Made by a program: the position numbers and the translations under genes. Positions 45,421 to 54,848 of a stretch of 64,000 bases of DNA are shown piece after piece; within the stretch, counting starts at the first letter, position 1, and every line of letters starts with the position of its first letter. The notes below the pieces were generated by a model. The model searched no databases, was not told where the DNA came from, and saw only the letters and a program-made list of their open reading frames with translations. Origin of the DNA: Flaveria trinervia (taxonomy: Eukaryota; Streptophyta; Magnoliopsida; Asterales; Asteraceae); assembly GCA_025506515.1 (NCBI GenBank), contig CM046453.1, positions 31,621,845-31,685,844 on the forward strand, given 5' to 3'.

Positions 45421-46226
45421 TGTTGGACCAAAAGAACCAATGAGCCTGATCAGAGAAACCTCTAAGTCCCACAGGACATCACAACAGCTGAAGAAGACCT
45501 GATCAGCTGTTCTACAAAGTCTGAAGAATACAACTGCTGAAGTATTTCTGAAGTACTGAAGACAAAGACTGAGACAACAGCTGAAGATCTAAAGTCTGAA
45601 GACTTCAACAAGTACTGAAGACAAAGACTGAAGATCAACAGCTGAAAGACAAAGTCTGATGTTCAAGTACTGAAGACATCAGCTGATGCTAACAGCTGAT
45701 GACAACAGCTGAAGAGGGCTTCTTCAGTTGTTGTGATGGTTTTTCTTCATCAGTAGTTTTCTTTTCCTTTCAGTAGTTTGTTTACTTTTCCGTAGTTTTG
45801 TTTCCTTTTCAGTACTTGTAAACAACTGAAGAGGTTGTTCTTCAGTTGTTGTAGTATCAGTAGTTTTATGTTTTTCAGTAGTTGTAAATAAGATGTTTAA
45901 CACTTAGGAACATTTGTAAGAAGATGTCAGTTGTTGACATCTTCAGTAGTTGTTAAACATCAGTAGTTATAAAACGGTTACATGTCACTTTCAAGTGACA
46001 TCAGCCTACGTCACTCTTTCCTTTATAAGGAAGGATGACTCACCTGTAATCGTGCCATTGAGGCCGACAATCTTAATGCAATATTCCTTTTGTCAGATAT
46101 TTCTCTCTCTATAACAAAATTTTTATCGCTTTATATCGAATGTTCTTGCTTGAATTTGTCTAATTCTGAGCTATTCCGCTGCTATATCTGTTCAATCGAT
46201 TAAACAAAGAGGCTGTGATCCTAACA
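45421..46226 (+). repeat. 3' LTR of element C
   Basis: It starts directly after the PPT. Strong hairpins are AACAACTGAAGA-ggttgt-TCTTCAGTTGTT (45821-45850, 12-bp stem), AAGATGTCA-gttgt-TGACATCTT (45921-45943) and TGTCACTT-tc-AAGTGACA (45983-46000). TTTATAAGG lies at 46022-46030. It ends GATCCTAACA at 46226. Confidence 0.95.
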
Positions 46227-46231
46227 CTCCC

Positions 46232-47073
46232 CCTAAATTGTAGATTTCCATGTGAATTGAAACTTGATCTTGTTTTTGTTGAATAGTTGTCCAAAGTGAA
46301 GAAATTTGTGGTTGATGCGGAAGCGAGATCTTTAAAACTTTGGTACAATTATATTATGTAACCCAATGTCACTTTTTTTTTAATGAGAGCCCGAATACGA
46401 ACCCTAATTTTATTTTATTGATCATAAGCCCAATCTTCAACACTTGAGCCCAAGTCCAACTGATGTTTTTGTTTAATGATGGAGCCCAAGTAACAAACTC
46501 AATGGTGTTCACAAGCCCATTTGCAACCCTAGGTTGCAAGCCCTAATTCGGAATCCCTAATGTGGCCGCAAAGGTCATTTGGTTCGGCAGCCCGGATTAG
46601 GACGTCCCTAACGTGGCTGCAAAGGCCACTTATTGTAGCCTCTTATTCGGAAAAACCTAATTAGGGCATCCCCATTCAGTCGTAACCGTAATGAGCTTGA
46701 AACCCTAATCGGCAGCCCCTAATTGACAGCCCTATTTGGTTTGTAAGAGCTGCCTTCGGCAGCTTCCTTCATTTGCAATAGACACCTTAGGCAGCTACAC
46801 ATTGCAGCGTACATTCGCCAGCCTTATTGTTTCGACCTCTTTTGCAGCCCACTTCACCAACCGCAAACCCTCATTTGCTTGATACTTGGGGCAGCCGCAA
46901 CCCTAATTTGCTTGATACTTGAGTCAGCCGCAAACCCTAATTTGTTTGATACTTGAGGCAGCCGCAAACATGAATGTTGAATTTGATTATTGAATTGTTT
47001 TCTTTAGATCTTCAACAATTTCAGCAATCTAATCATGAATTTCATCAAAATCAATATGAATCCATCAACTCCA
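46232..47073 (-). other. Internal domain of element D, non-coding
   Basis: No ORF on either strand. It has many words like GCAGCCGCAAACCCTAATT and GGCAGCC..TAATTAGG, plus a tandem repeat (46861-46969). Its role is presumably packaging and priming in trans. Confidence 0.7.
46861..46969. repeat. Three-copy tandem repeat in element D
   Basis: Units of 33-34 bp begin CCGCAAACCCTAATTTGCTT and end GATACTTGAGGCAG, with a few base changes and one deletion between copies. A partial fourth start, CCGCAAAC, follows. Confidence 0.88.
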
Positions 47074-47085
47074 GCTCTGATACCA
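47074..47085 (-). other. Primer binding site of element D
   Basis: On the minus strand TGGTATCAGAGC, two bases inside the right LTR. It shows that D reads right to left. Confidence 0.94.
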
Positions 47086-47087
47086 AT

Positions 47088-47477
47088 TGTGTGTTCCTGA
47101 TATGAACGGGAACAATGAGCTTGGATCTTAGGATTCATATTGATTGTAATAAAACTTGAATGATAGATGATAAAATATAATAATGATGAACATGATGAAC
47201 ATAATGTGTTTAATGTTTGATGTTTATTGTTATGTTGTTGAAATCATCATCCATGAAGGATGATGATATGATGTTGGTGATGGACCTAATTCACCCTAAC
47301 AAGTGGTGAATTATTCACACTTTACAATGATAATATGTGCTAGTATTTATACTACTCTAGCAATAAAAATAATTACAATATAAACCCTAGACTAATATTT
47401 TGTTGATTTCATGCTTCAAGTCTTCAACTTCAATAATATTGAAATCTTCAATTTTTTCAAAGGTAGAATACCCAACA
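47088..47477 (-). repeat. 5' LTR of element D
   Basis: 390 bp, in plus orientation TGTGTGTTCCTGATATG to ATACCCAACA. It is the partner of 33418-33808. Confidence 0.9.
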
Positions 47478-48190
47478 AGTATGGACCTATTCAATGAGGG
47501 ACAATATTGAGTACATCTCAATGTCCAAGCTCAAAGAATGAGCAAGATCAAATGAAGGATCCCATATGTGTCTGCTATAGCATCTATCGTGTATGCGATG
47601 ATATGCACTAGACCGGACATGTCATGCGCGTTAAGCATGACGAGCAGATATTAGCAGAATCCAGGTAATAGCCATTGGATGGCTGTAAAAAGTATATTGA
47701 AATACCTTAGGAGGACTAAGGATATGTTTCTAATATACGGGTCAAGTGAAGAGGAACTCGTTGTAAAGGGTTACACGGATACGAGCTTCCAAACTGATCG
47801 AGATGATTCTCGATCACAATTGGGGCATGCCTTCATTGTGAATGGAGGGGCAGTGTCCAGGAAGAGTTCAAAACAAGATGTGGTAGCATTGTCCACTACA
47901 GAATCCGAATACATAGCCGCCTTATTAGCAGCTCAGGAAGCTGCATGGATAAAGAAACTTATCACTAATCTAGGGGTCGTCCCTACCATTCAAGACCCCC
48001 TAGCAATCTTTTGTGATAACGAGGGTGCAATTGCACAAATCAAGGAACCTCGTGTACATCAAAAGACTAGACACATTTAGCGGAGATTCAACTACATAAG
48101 GGATGAAGTTGAAAAAGGAAGATATGTATTCGTAAAGTTCACACCAATCAAAACATTATGGATCCACTCATGAAGCTCCTTAAAAGGGCA
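47478..48190 (+). pseudogene. pol: pol of element E, second part (end of RT, RNase H), broken
   Basis: It continues the RT of E after element D; the joined text matches F's GTVPIQRGTILS region with a frameshift. RNase H is readable at 47679-48080: KGYTDTSFQTD, then VVALSTTESEYIAA and FCDNEGAIAQIKEP. After a TAG at 48078-48080 the matching text RRFNYIRDEVEKGRYVFV goes on in frame before decaying. Confidence 0.88.
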
Positions 48191-49003
48191 AAGCATGAAA
48201 GTCATACTTGTGCCTTAGGACTTCAATATTCTAGTGATTGGAACTGATTTTTTAGTATTAAAAGTTTGGAACAATGTAATTTAACTCTTTTATATCTATC
48301 TGATATTCTGAGTTAAGTTCCTTCAGCATGTATACATCCATGAATATGTTTATTATTCTAAATGTCCGTAGGTTAGTCATGTTTGTGGGAACAAATATGA
48401 ACGTAAGTCTATTATGAACATGGATTGGTGGATATCCATAAGGCATGTATAGAGAGCAATTGGTTGCTGCGAAGGTTCATAAATATTGTGGGATACAAAT
48501 ATTGGACTGACCCGCGTCTCAAATTTTACTACATGGAATCTTCTAGATTGATCATAAGTGAATTTGAGCAAAGGAAAATGTCATTAGGTATCTTCCGACC
48601 TAAGATACATATTGGGTTTTGATATTCACCAATTTGTTATACCATGAGCTAGTTCTTCACTGTTCTAAAACAATGGACAATACATAAGACTGTGATCAGG
48701 TATAACATGAGGTGATTGTGAGAAACGTATGTAGTCAAGATGGAATTTGTTCCTCCTATTCATTGAGAGTAAGATGTCTAAGGCCTGATTAAGTTAAATC
48801 AACAAGGAATGATCATTTTGTGTCCTTGGATTTAACATTACATCTCAAACAAAAGGATAAATGATTGATTCACCTAAATCATTTCACGTTGGATACTTGA
48901 AGGGGATGATGTTATTGAGTGGCTTTAATCAGGCGTATTAAGGGTAGTAAACCATTGTTAGGCGGTTTTTACTGCTTGCATCAATCATCTATGAATCCTG
49001 TGC
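48191..49003 (+). other. Post-pol non-coding region of element E
   Basis: About 800 bp without an ORF. It is clearly similar, in order, to the matching region of F (54849-55639 on the other strand), including CATATTGGGTTTTGATATTC and GGTGAATCAATCA-type words, and runs up to the PPT AAGTGGGAGAT (49004-49014). Confidence 0.7.
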
Positions 49004-49014
49004 AAGTGGGAGAT

Positions 49015-49950
49015 TGTTGGATTTTATGCCCAAGACACATAGAACAATGATGTGGTTAGTAGGTTATGATCCAAGTCAGGTAATCCCATAGCAAGTTTAG
49101 CAAACACCATAAGTATTTAATCATGATATGATCATGCAATTAATAATTACACCAATTTAGAAAATGGGTTTTCTAAATAAATTGTATGTGAGAAAGAACA
49201 ACTTATAAGCATATTTTGTTAATGGACATTATTTATAATGTTATTTAAGATTGGTTAAATAACATCAAATAATAATAGTTTGTTTAAGTTATATAATTAA
49301 AAGGTTAATTATACAACTAATAACATAACTAGTTCACAAATTAAGTGGGTGTTTAAAATGGGGGGAACCCATGTTAAACATGTATTTCGGCCACCCCTTG
49401 AGGGGTAGTTTTGGACTTTTGTTTCCTTGGAACAACACACCACTTGAACTAGTCACACTCTCCAATTTTCACTCTCTCTTATACATGCAAGACTCATCTT
49501 TTTCTCTCATCTTAGCAGAAAAACAAGGCTGAAAAGGGTTTTCTGCAGCCTCTTTCTTGTGATTTTAGTGTCAAAATCCTAGCAACAAAGTGTTTTGCTT
49601 GAGGCTTGTGGGTATACAAGCTTGAGGACATCTTCTTTGGTGTTTTGGTCCTTCAAGACTTCATCCTCTTCTTCACATCCAACGTTTTTGGGCATCCTTT
49701 GGAAGGTAGTTCAATATCTCGTTTTTTCAGCAGCTTTACAAAGGTGGTTTGTATGTCTTGTTTTGGTTGTTATTTTTTTTTGATAGCTAGTTCATACGCA
49801 TATATATGATCCTATGTTCCTGGGTTTGTTGATGTTATGTTATAAACCTTAATTTTCAGATTACAAATTATAAAATTTTGGTTTCATTTCGCTGTGTTTT
49901 TCATGTTTAAATGTTTAAACTACTTTGATAATGGTCCAACAAACCTAACA
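49015..49950 (+). repeat. 3' LTR of element E
   Basis: It starts TGTTGGATTTTATGCCCAAG after the PPT and ends AACCTAACA; 936 bp. Its first 50 bp match the LTRs of F (GCCCAAGACACATAGAAC). It ends inside gypsy H. Confidence 0.88.
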
Positions 49951-50110
49951 CTAGTAATTGATGATATCCAGAACGTAGATCAATCTTCGAGAATATAACA
50001 ACTCCTTGAAGTTGATCAAACAAGTCATTGGTATGACAAAGAGGGTAACGCTTGTTGATGGTACGCTTCTTAAGTTCACGATAGTCCATACACATACTAA
50101 ACGACCCATC
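49951..50110 (-). pseudogene. pol: Gypsy RT of element H, second fragment
   Basis: It reads MCMDYRELKKRTINKRYPL, then DDLFDQLQG-like and IDLRSGYHQL, the conserved RT region after the first catalytic Asp. It continues the fragment at 51085-51378 once the solo LTR is ignored, and stops where E inserted. Confidence 0.88.
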
Positions 50111-51079
50111 TGTTAGGTCTAGGATAAGTAGATCTAGTCATTTTGTATTGGCTTAGTACTTGAATTAATATCTGTATTTAATGGCAGTAAATCATTATTG
50201 TGTATTCATTATATATATAAGTTAATCCATTTATATGTGTGTTGATTTATGTATGGTTGCAGGTACAAACATTATATTTGGTCAATCTCTGAAATTGACC
50301 AAGTGTAAGAAACATCTACCGATGAACATTTTGTTCTTCCGTAGATATGGTTCTTACAAGTAAAATGCATCCGAAGATCTTCAGCGGATGAACAACCAGT
50401 ACTGAGGATGAAAGAACAAGATCTCTTCGGAAGACAAAGATAGCTTCGGAAGAACAAAACAGCTTCGGAAGACCAAGATTGCGTCGGAAGAACAAAACAT
50501 CTTCGGAAGAAAAAGATTGCCTCGGAAGAACAAGACCCGTGGAAGAACAAAACTCCTATGGAAGACACTATTCCTGCGGAGTCCAAACACTTGTATAATA
50601 CAAGTGTTACAAGTCAACAAGTCAACAAGGCAGTTATGCGAATCCCGAGAAATCCGATGATTCCTTAACAGAAACATTTCAAATCCCAATAGATCTGCTG
50701 TTTCCTATAACAGAAACATCATTGTCTATATAAATGGATCCAAGGTTTCGAATCAATGATGGCTTCAGAAACAACAGCAATAGCAATTCGACAATTCCAA
50801 AAAAACAGCAAACATCACATCAATTTCACAATCAAACCCTAGCAGCCGTCACATCATTCATCACAAAATTTACATCATTCATTCATTATTTGTAATCATT
50901 AACATGTTTTAATGAATTACATATTTTTTATTGATTGTGTTCTTTTAGTGTGTTTCTTTGAATCGTTATTGATATTGAATTTTACTAAAACAATTAAACC
51001 AAGGCAATGTTGATTCCGCAAACGCTGACTTGTCTACGACCAACACTAATAATTCCTGATTGCGATCCTTGGATTCACA
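50111..51079 (+). mobile_element. Solo LTR in the RT gene of gypsy H
   Basis: 969 bp from TGTTAGGTCTAGG to GGATTCACA, with CCATC on both sides (50106-50110 and 51080-51084). There is no internal sequence or second LTR, so it is the usual product of LTR-LTR recombination. U3 has an array of CTTCGGAAGAACAAAACA units (50380-50540), a motif style like that of the SIRE LTRs. A TATA box, CTATATAAAT, lies near 50728. The family is probably SIRE-like copia, not certain. Confidence 0.88.
50380..50580 (+). repeat. CTTCGGAAGA micro-repeat array in the solo LTR
   Basis: About eight imperfect copies of CTTCGGAAGAACAAAACA spaced about 20 bp. An inverted copy, TTTTGTTCTTCCG, lies at 50327-50341 and can pair with them. 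Confidence 0.85.
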
Positions 51080-51084
51080 CCATC

Positions 51085-51850
51085 CTTCTTCTTTACAAAT
51101 AGAACAAGTGCACCCCAAGGTGAAGAGCTAGGACGAATGAAGCCCTTCTCGGATAGTTCTTCAAGTTCACTAGAGAGTTCTTGCATTTCTGATGGTGCAA
51201 GTCGATATGGTGACTTAGCCACGGGGTTTGCTCCCAGAATCAAATCGATTTTAAACTCAACTTCACGCACAGGAGGTAAACCACTAAATTCATCGAGAAA
51301 TACTTCAGGAAAGTCTTGTACAATCAAGACATCCTTAAGATCCTTCCTTTTGACTTTTGTGTTTACGACGTAAGCCATAGAGTCTTACTTAGGCACTTTC
51401 GGGCTTGGATGCACGACATGAGTTTGAGCCCTTTGGAGTATTTTTCACCAAACACTTTCAATGTATCCCCAGAAGGTAATGGTATACGAATGAACTTCTT
51501 GAAACAAATGATCTCGACATGGTGTTTGGCTAACCAATCCATACCAATGATGTCATCAAAGCTACCAATTTTCATAGGAATAAGATCGATATGGAAATCG
51601 TGTGCGTCAAGACTCAAGATACAATCACGAATAATAATATCGACGGTGATAGGTTATCCATCAGCGACTTCAATGGTGAGAGGTCTTTCTAGTTTCCTAT
51701 GTGGCTTAGCAAGAACGGATTCAAACTCTAACGATACAAAACTCTTATCGGGTCCAGAATCAAATAGGACATAGGCATTAGTGTTATTAATAAGGAACAA
51801 ACCTGTGTAGTTTTAATGGTATTTAAGATACAGGTAACGCATGAAAAGAC
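51085..51850 (-). pseudogene. pol: Gypsy protease and RT N-terminus of element H, broken
   Basis: The protease region has AYVLFDSGPDKSFVSL (about 51735-51785; the D[ST]G catalytic triad is kept as DSG), a stop near 51655, and FDDIIGMDWLAKHH (about 51515-51560). After a stop near 51363 the RT start reads QDFPEVFLDEFSGLPPVRE to WGALVLFVKKKDG, where the solo LTR interrupts. Confidence 0.88.
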
Positions 51851-52340
51851 TTATATCATAAAAGTTAAGGTTGGGTTTAGCATACCGTTCACCACATCGT
51901 TGTTTGCTTGTGCCTGGTTAGCATTGGTATTGAAAGCACGTCCTTGGGCTTGTGAAAAATTACCCACAAGACGAGGGCATTGTGGGCGAAAATGACCAGG
52001 TTCCCCATAATTGTAGCAAATACGATTCATGACAATCACGACATTGTTTGGAGCATGATGAAAAGTCGCCACCAAGTGACCATATTTACCGCACAAGGTA
52101 CAGATGCGTCATGGGACGTTCTTCGGATGATGGTACCTACAGGTGTTGCATTTAGGTTGAGGTCCAGCATAGGCTCTTGCCACGCACATTTGTGCCACGG
52201 GTGCAGCTGCAGGTACAAGTTTTCTTTGATGTGGTTTGGGTGCAGCCACAACATAGTTACGCGCTAGTGTGAACTTGCGCTTGTTGTTGTTGTTATTGTT
52301 GTTGTTGTTGTTGTAATACGGTTTGGATTTGGTCTCCTTA
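51851..52340 (-). pseudogene. gag: Gypsy gag C-terminus of element H
   Basis: It begins, cut by LTR J, just before an Asn run encoded by an (AAC)n tract (52279-52315). A cysteine-rich part, CNTCRYHH.. CTLCGKYGH (about 52040-52130, one stop), and a second knuckle-like CYNYGEPGHFRPQC (about 51965-52005) follow; in the latter the second Cys is Tyr. Then comes GRAFNTNANQAQ leading toward the protease. Confidence 0.82.
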
Positions 52341-52814
52341 TGTAAGGCCCCGTTCCTCGGATGCTTACAGCTGGTGATTCATCGTATGTATAACATATAC
52401 ATTTCATTTATACATCAAAACATTGCAGCAGAAAACATAAAACAAGTGGCATTTCATTTCATCCTAAAAACTTTTGGTAGATAATGCATCAATAGTAGGT
52501 TACCAAATTATATCATTGTATTACATCACAAAAGCCTTAATTGGATAGATGTCATACATAAGAGCTGAGCAGCCGCCTCATGCTATCCCTAGCACGTTTA
52601 CCTGCCAACTGAAAATGTATAAAAGTCAGCGTTGCTGAGTGAGTTCTAGTTTTATAACAAAACATACATAAAATCATTATTTATTTCTTTCCAAAGCCCA
52701 TACAATAAATTTCATTCGTTCATGATCATACATCATACGTACATACAGATAATATCATCATTATCTTCCATTACATTCGTTAGCCATCGTTCATTCATTA
52801 CATCTTGTGACATG

Positions 52815-53070
52815 TACAATAGCCCGAACATTGTGCACGAAGCTGGTTACTGGGCCTGAGGTCTATCATAGACCACGAACATTGTGCACGAAGCTGACTC
52901 CAGTACCTGAGGCAAGTACATTCACCGTTCATCTTTTCGTTTTATTTCGGATGAATGCCATAGGCTATACCCCGAACATTGTGCACGAAGCTGGTTACTG
53001 GGCCTGAGGTCTTTCATAGACCCCGAACATTCTGCACGAAGCTGACTCCAGTACCTGGGGCAAGTGGCAA
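52815..53070. repeat. Duplicated block with CGAACATTGTGCACGAAGCT motifs in LTR J
   Basis: Four copies of CGAACATTGTGCACGAAGCT arranged as two blocks of about 150 bp (52826-52920, 52972-53067). Each block has a TTACTGGGCCTGAGGTC part and an ACTCCAGTACCTGAGG part. GTGCAC is a palindrome; one of the four reads CTGCAC. Confidence 0.88.
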
Positions 53071-53569
53071 GGATCCCATAGATGTGGTCAATCACAAGGA
53101 TGGGACCCCAGTATGCATCCTTCTGGGGTAACTAACCCTCACATAGTTGAGCTAACACCCTTCATTGGGTGTGAACCTCCATACATTTGCTTGCAAGACT
53201 TTTTATGTTCATTCGTTCGTTAATGCATGCATTCATTCATCATGTTCCTCTTTCATTATCTTTCACTTTATGTTACATAATACTTTCGGTTCATTCATTA
53301 ACATAACACGTAAAGCCATGGAAAGATAAACATTCATCGTCATAGGAACATACATAACATACCATACATACATCATCACAGGGCATCATACATACATAAC
53401 ATACATCATGCATATTTATGCAACATCATCATCATCATTATCATCATCATCATCATACATGCCCATCATACCATCTATGACCCCAAAAGTCGACTTATAG
53501 TCCCCCGGGAATTTCCCAAGTCAAAGCCTACTTTACACATTTTCCCTAAAAATCAGAAGAATATACTAA
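53071..53569 (-). other. Middle of gypsy LTR J, non-coding
   Basis: No gene. It contains TCATT-rich stretches and an imperfect (CAT)n tract near 53425-53458. The part from 53096 to about 53320 corresponds to 27845-28051 of copy I. Confidence 0.6.
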
Positions 53570-53879
53570 TTCCTAGGCGCATGGGCACTATGCAGGCGCA
53601 TGGACACTATTCATGCGCATGGAGAACACTTAGGCGCACGGGCCACTTTCAGGCGCATGGGGACTTCTAGACGTCTGAACACTTAGTAAATTCCAGCCCA
53701 ATCTAGGCGCATGGATACTATTCGGACGCATGAACACTTAGGCACATGGGCCACTTGGGCGCATGGCACTATTCGGGCGCTTGAACACTTAGGCGCATGT
53801 GCACTATTGGGGCGCATGGGCACTATTGGGGTGCATGGCCCTACCCTTAGTCATCCGACTTACATTTCTAGGCGCATGG
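53570..53879. repeat. GGCGCATG-type degenerate tandem repeat in gypsy LTR J
   Basis: About fourteen units of TAGGCGCATGGgcACTATT type, 17-36 bp apart. Element F inserted into the last of them: its CATGG target duplication is part of the repeat unit. The field resumes at 61995-62150. Confidence 0.88.
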
Positions 53880-54835
53880 TCTTGGGGTTTGTTAGAACAC
53901 AAGATATAGTTTAACCACTTAAACTTTGTAAAACGCAGCGGAAGTTTAACATTATTACATTGTTTGTAAGCTGAAAAACATGTTCTATTTGATGTTTTAA
54001 AGTGTGAACAAACCCAAGAACAACGGGGATCTTTTATGTGAATAAACAAGCTATGAACATAATGAAAGTGAACATAAAATCATAGCTACATGAAGGTGTG
54101 ATTAACTACCTTTCTCCTGCTGAAATGTCGACCAAGGTAGAGAGATAAGATGCTAAAGCTTCGGCCAATGCTCCAGGGAAGGATCCCTCAAGCTAGTATA
54201 CCCCAAGCACTATCACAAAACACCTTAGATGCTAGGATTGAACACCAAAACGAAGGGAAACTCTTCTACAAAAACCTTTCAGCCGAGTTCTCTTCAACAA
54301 GAACAAGAAACACCCTTTCTTGTGTTGTTCTATTGCATGTGTGAGAGAGAAAAAGAGATGGAGTGAATGTTTGAGTCAAGTGTGTATGTTTTCAAGGATA
54401 TCAACAAAACCAAGAGGAGGCCATCCTCCAAGGGCGGCCAAAACCTCATTTTGTTAATTGATTTCCTCCCAAAAGTTAAATGAAATATTAACACATTAAC
54501 AAGTCATTTCCTTTTTAAAAGTTGTTCATTGAATAAATCTTTTATTAGAATAACACATACACATTCACTAATTATTTGATGTTATTTAAATAACTTAAAT
54601 AACATTACAAACAATATCTATAAACAAATATCCATATAAATTGTTCAATCTCATATGCAACTTATTTAGAAAACCCATTTTCTAAATTTGGTGTTATTAT
54701 TTAATTGCATGATCATATCATCAATTGAATAATTGTCGGCGATTGCAAAGCTTGTTATTGGGTATAACCCGACTAGGATCATGACATACTAACCGCATCA
54801 ATGTTCTATGTGTCTTGGGCATATAGAATCTAACA
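53880..54835 (-). repeat. 3' LTR of element F
   Basis: On the minus strand it runs from TGTTAGATTCTATATGCCC to AACCCCAAGA. The terminal CA has changed to GA here (the other LTR keeps CA). It is bounded on the left by CATGG. Confidence 0.92.
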
Positions 54836-54848
54836 ATCTCACACTTGC
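54836..54848 (-). other. Polypurine tract of element F
   Basis: On the minus strand GGCAAGTGTGAGAT directly precedes the LTR start. It corresponds to CAAGTGGGAGAT in element E. Confidence 0.7.

Larger units (their letters stand above)
33817..46226 (+). mobile_element. Element C: complete SIRE/Maximus-type Ty1/copia retrotransposon
   Basis: 12,410 bp with LTRs of 803 and 806 bp, a PBS, gag, pol, hairpin spacer, third ORF and PPT (AGGGGGAGTT, 45411-45420). The target duplication CTCCC (33812-33816, 46227-46231) lies inside the PPT of element D, so C inserted into D. About ten differences between its LTRs are visible by eye, so it is the youngest complete element here. Despite that, every ORF carries frameshifts, most of them single-base. 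Confidence 0.95.
33418..47477 (-). mobile_element. Element D: short non-coding LTR retrotransposon, split by element C
   Basis: Two LTRs of about 390 bp (33418-33808 and 47088-47477) enclose only about 850 bp of internal sequence (33809-33816 plus 46232-47087). On the minus strand a PBS follows the right LTR and a PPT, TTTAGGGGGAGTAT, precedes the left LTR. Target duplication is GGTAT (33413-33417) and AGTAT (47478-47482), one change. There is no coding capacity, so it is a non-autonomous element of about 1.6 kb before C inserted. By eye the LTRs differ at about 20 places, more than those of C, as expected for the older host. Confidence 0.88.
30318..49950 (+). mobile_element. Element E: Ty1/copia element, 5'-truncated, split by element D
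   Basis: Visible parts are leader (30318-30560), gag, pol (31230-33417, resuming at 47478), a post-pol non-coding region, PPT (49004-49014) and 3' LTR (49015-49950). The leader matches part of element F's leader, so E is the same lineage as F (Angela/TAR/Tork-like by pol motifs, tentative). Its 5' LTR is missing because gypsy LTR I abuts the leader at 30317. Its right edge lies in the RT gene of gypsy H, with CTAGT (49951-49955) as the expected target duplication. Confidence 0.82.
49951..52340 (-). mobile_element. Element H: gypsy element fragment (gag to RT), interrupted three times
   Basis: On the minus strand: gag C-terminus with zinc knuckles (52340-51860), protease, then RT, cut by a solo LTR (50111-51079) and finally by E at 49951. 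The gag side is cut by gypsy LTR J at 52340. Words such as GRAFNTNANQAQ and IGMDWLAKHH are those of the Tekay/Del group of chromovirus gypsy elements, from family knowledge. The rest of pol would lie beyond E's 5' end, outside the window. Confidence 0.8.

Noticed and set aside
52341..53879. J as the 5' LTR of gypsy H
   Set aside because: The bases left of 52341 are mid-gag (Asn run, knuckles) with no PBS, so J is a separate insertion into H.
53711..53914. 67-codon ORF with repeated Gly-Thr-Ile/Leu-Gly-like words
   Set aside because: It translates the GGCGCATG tandem repeat and runs into the LTR of F.
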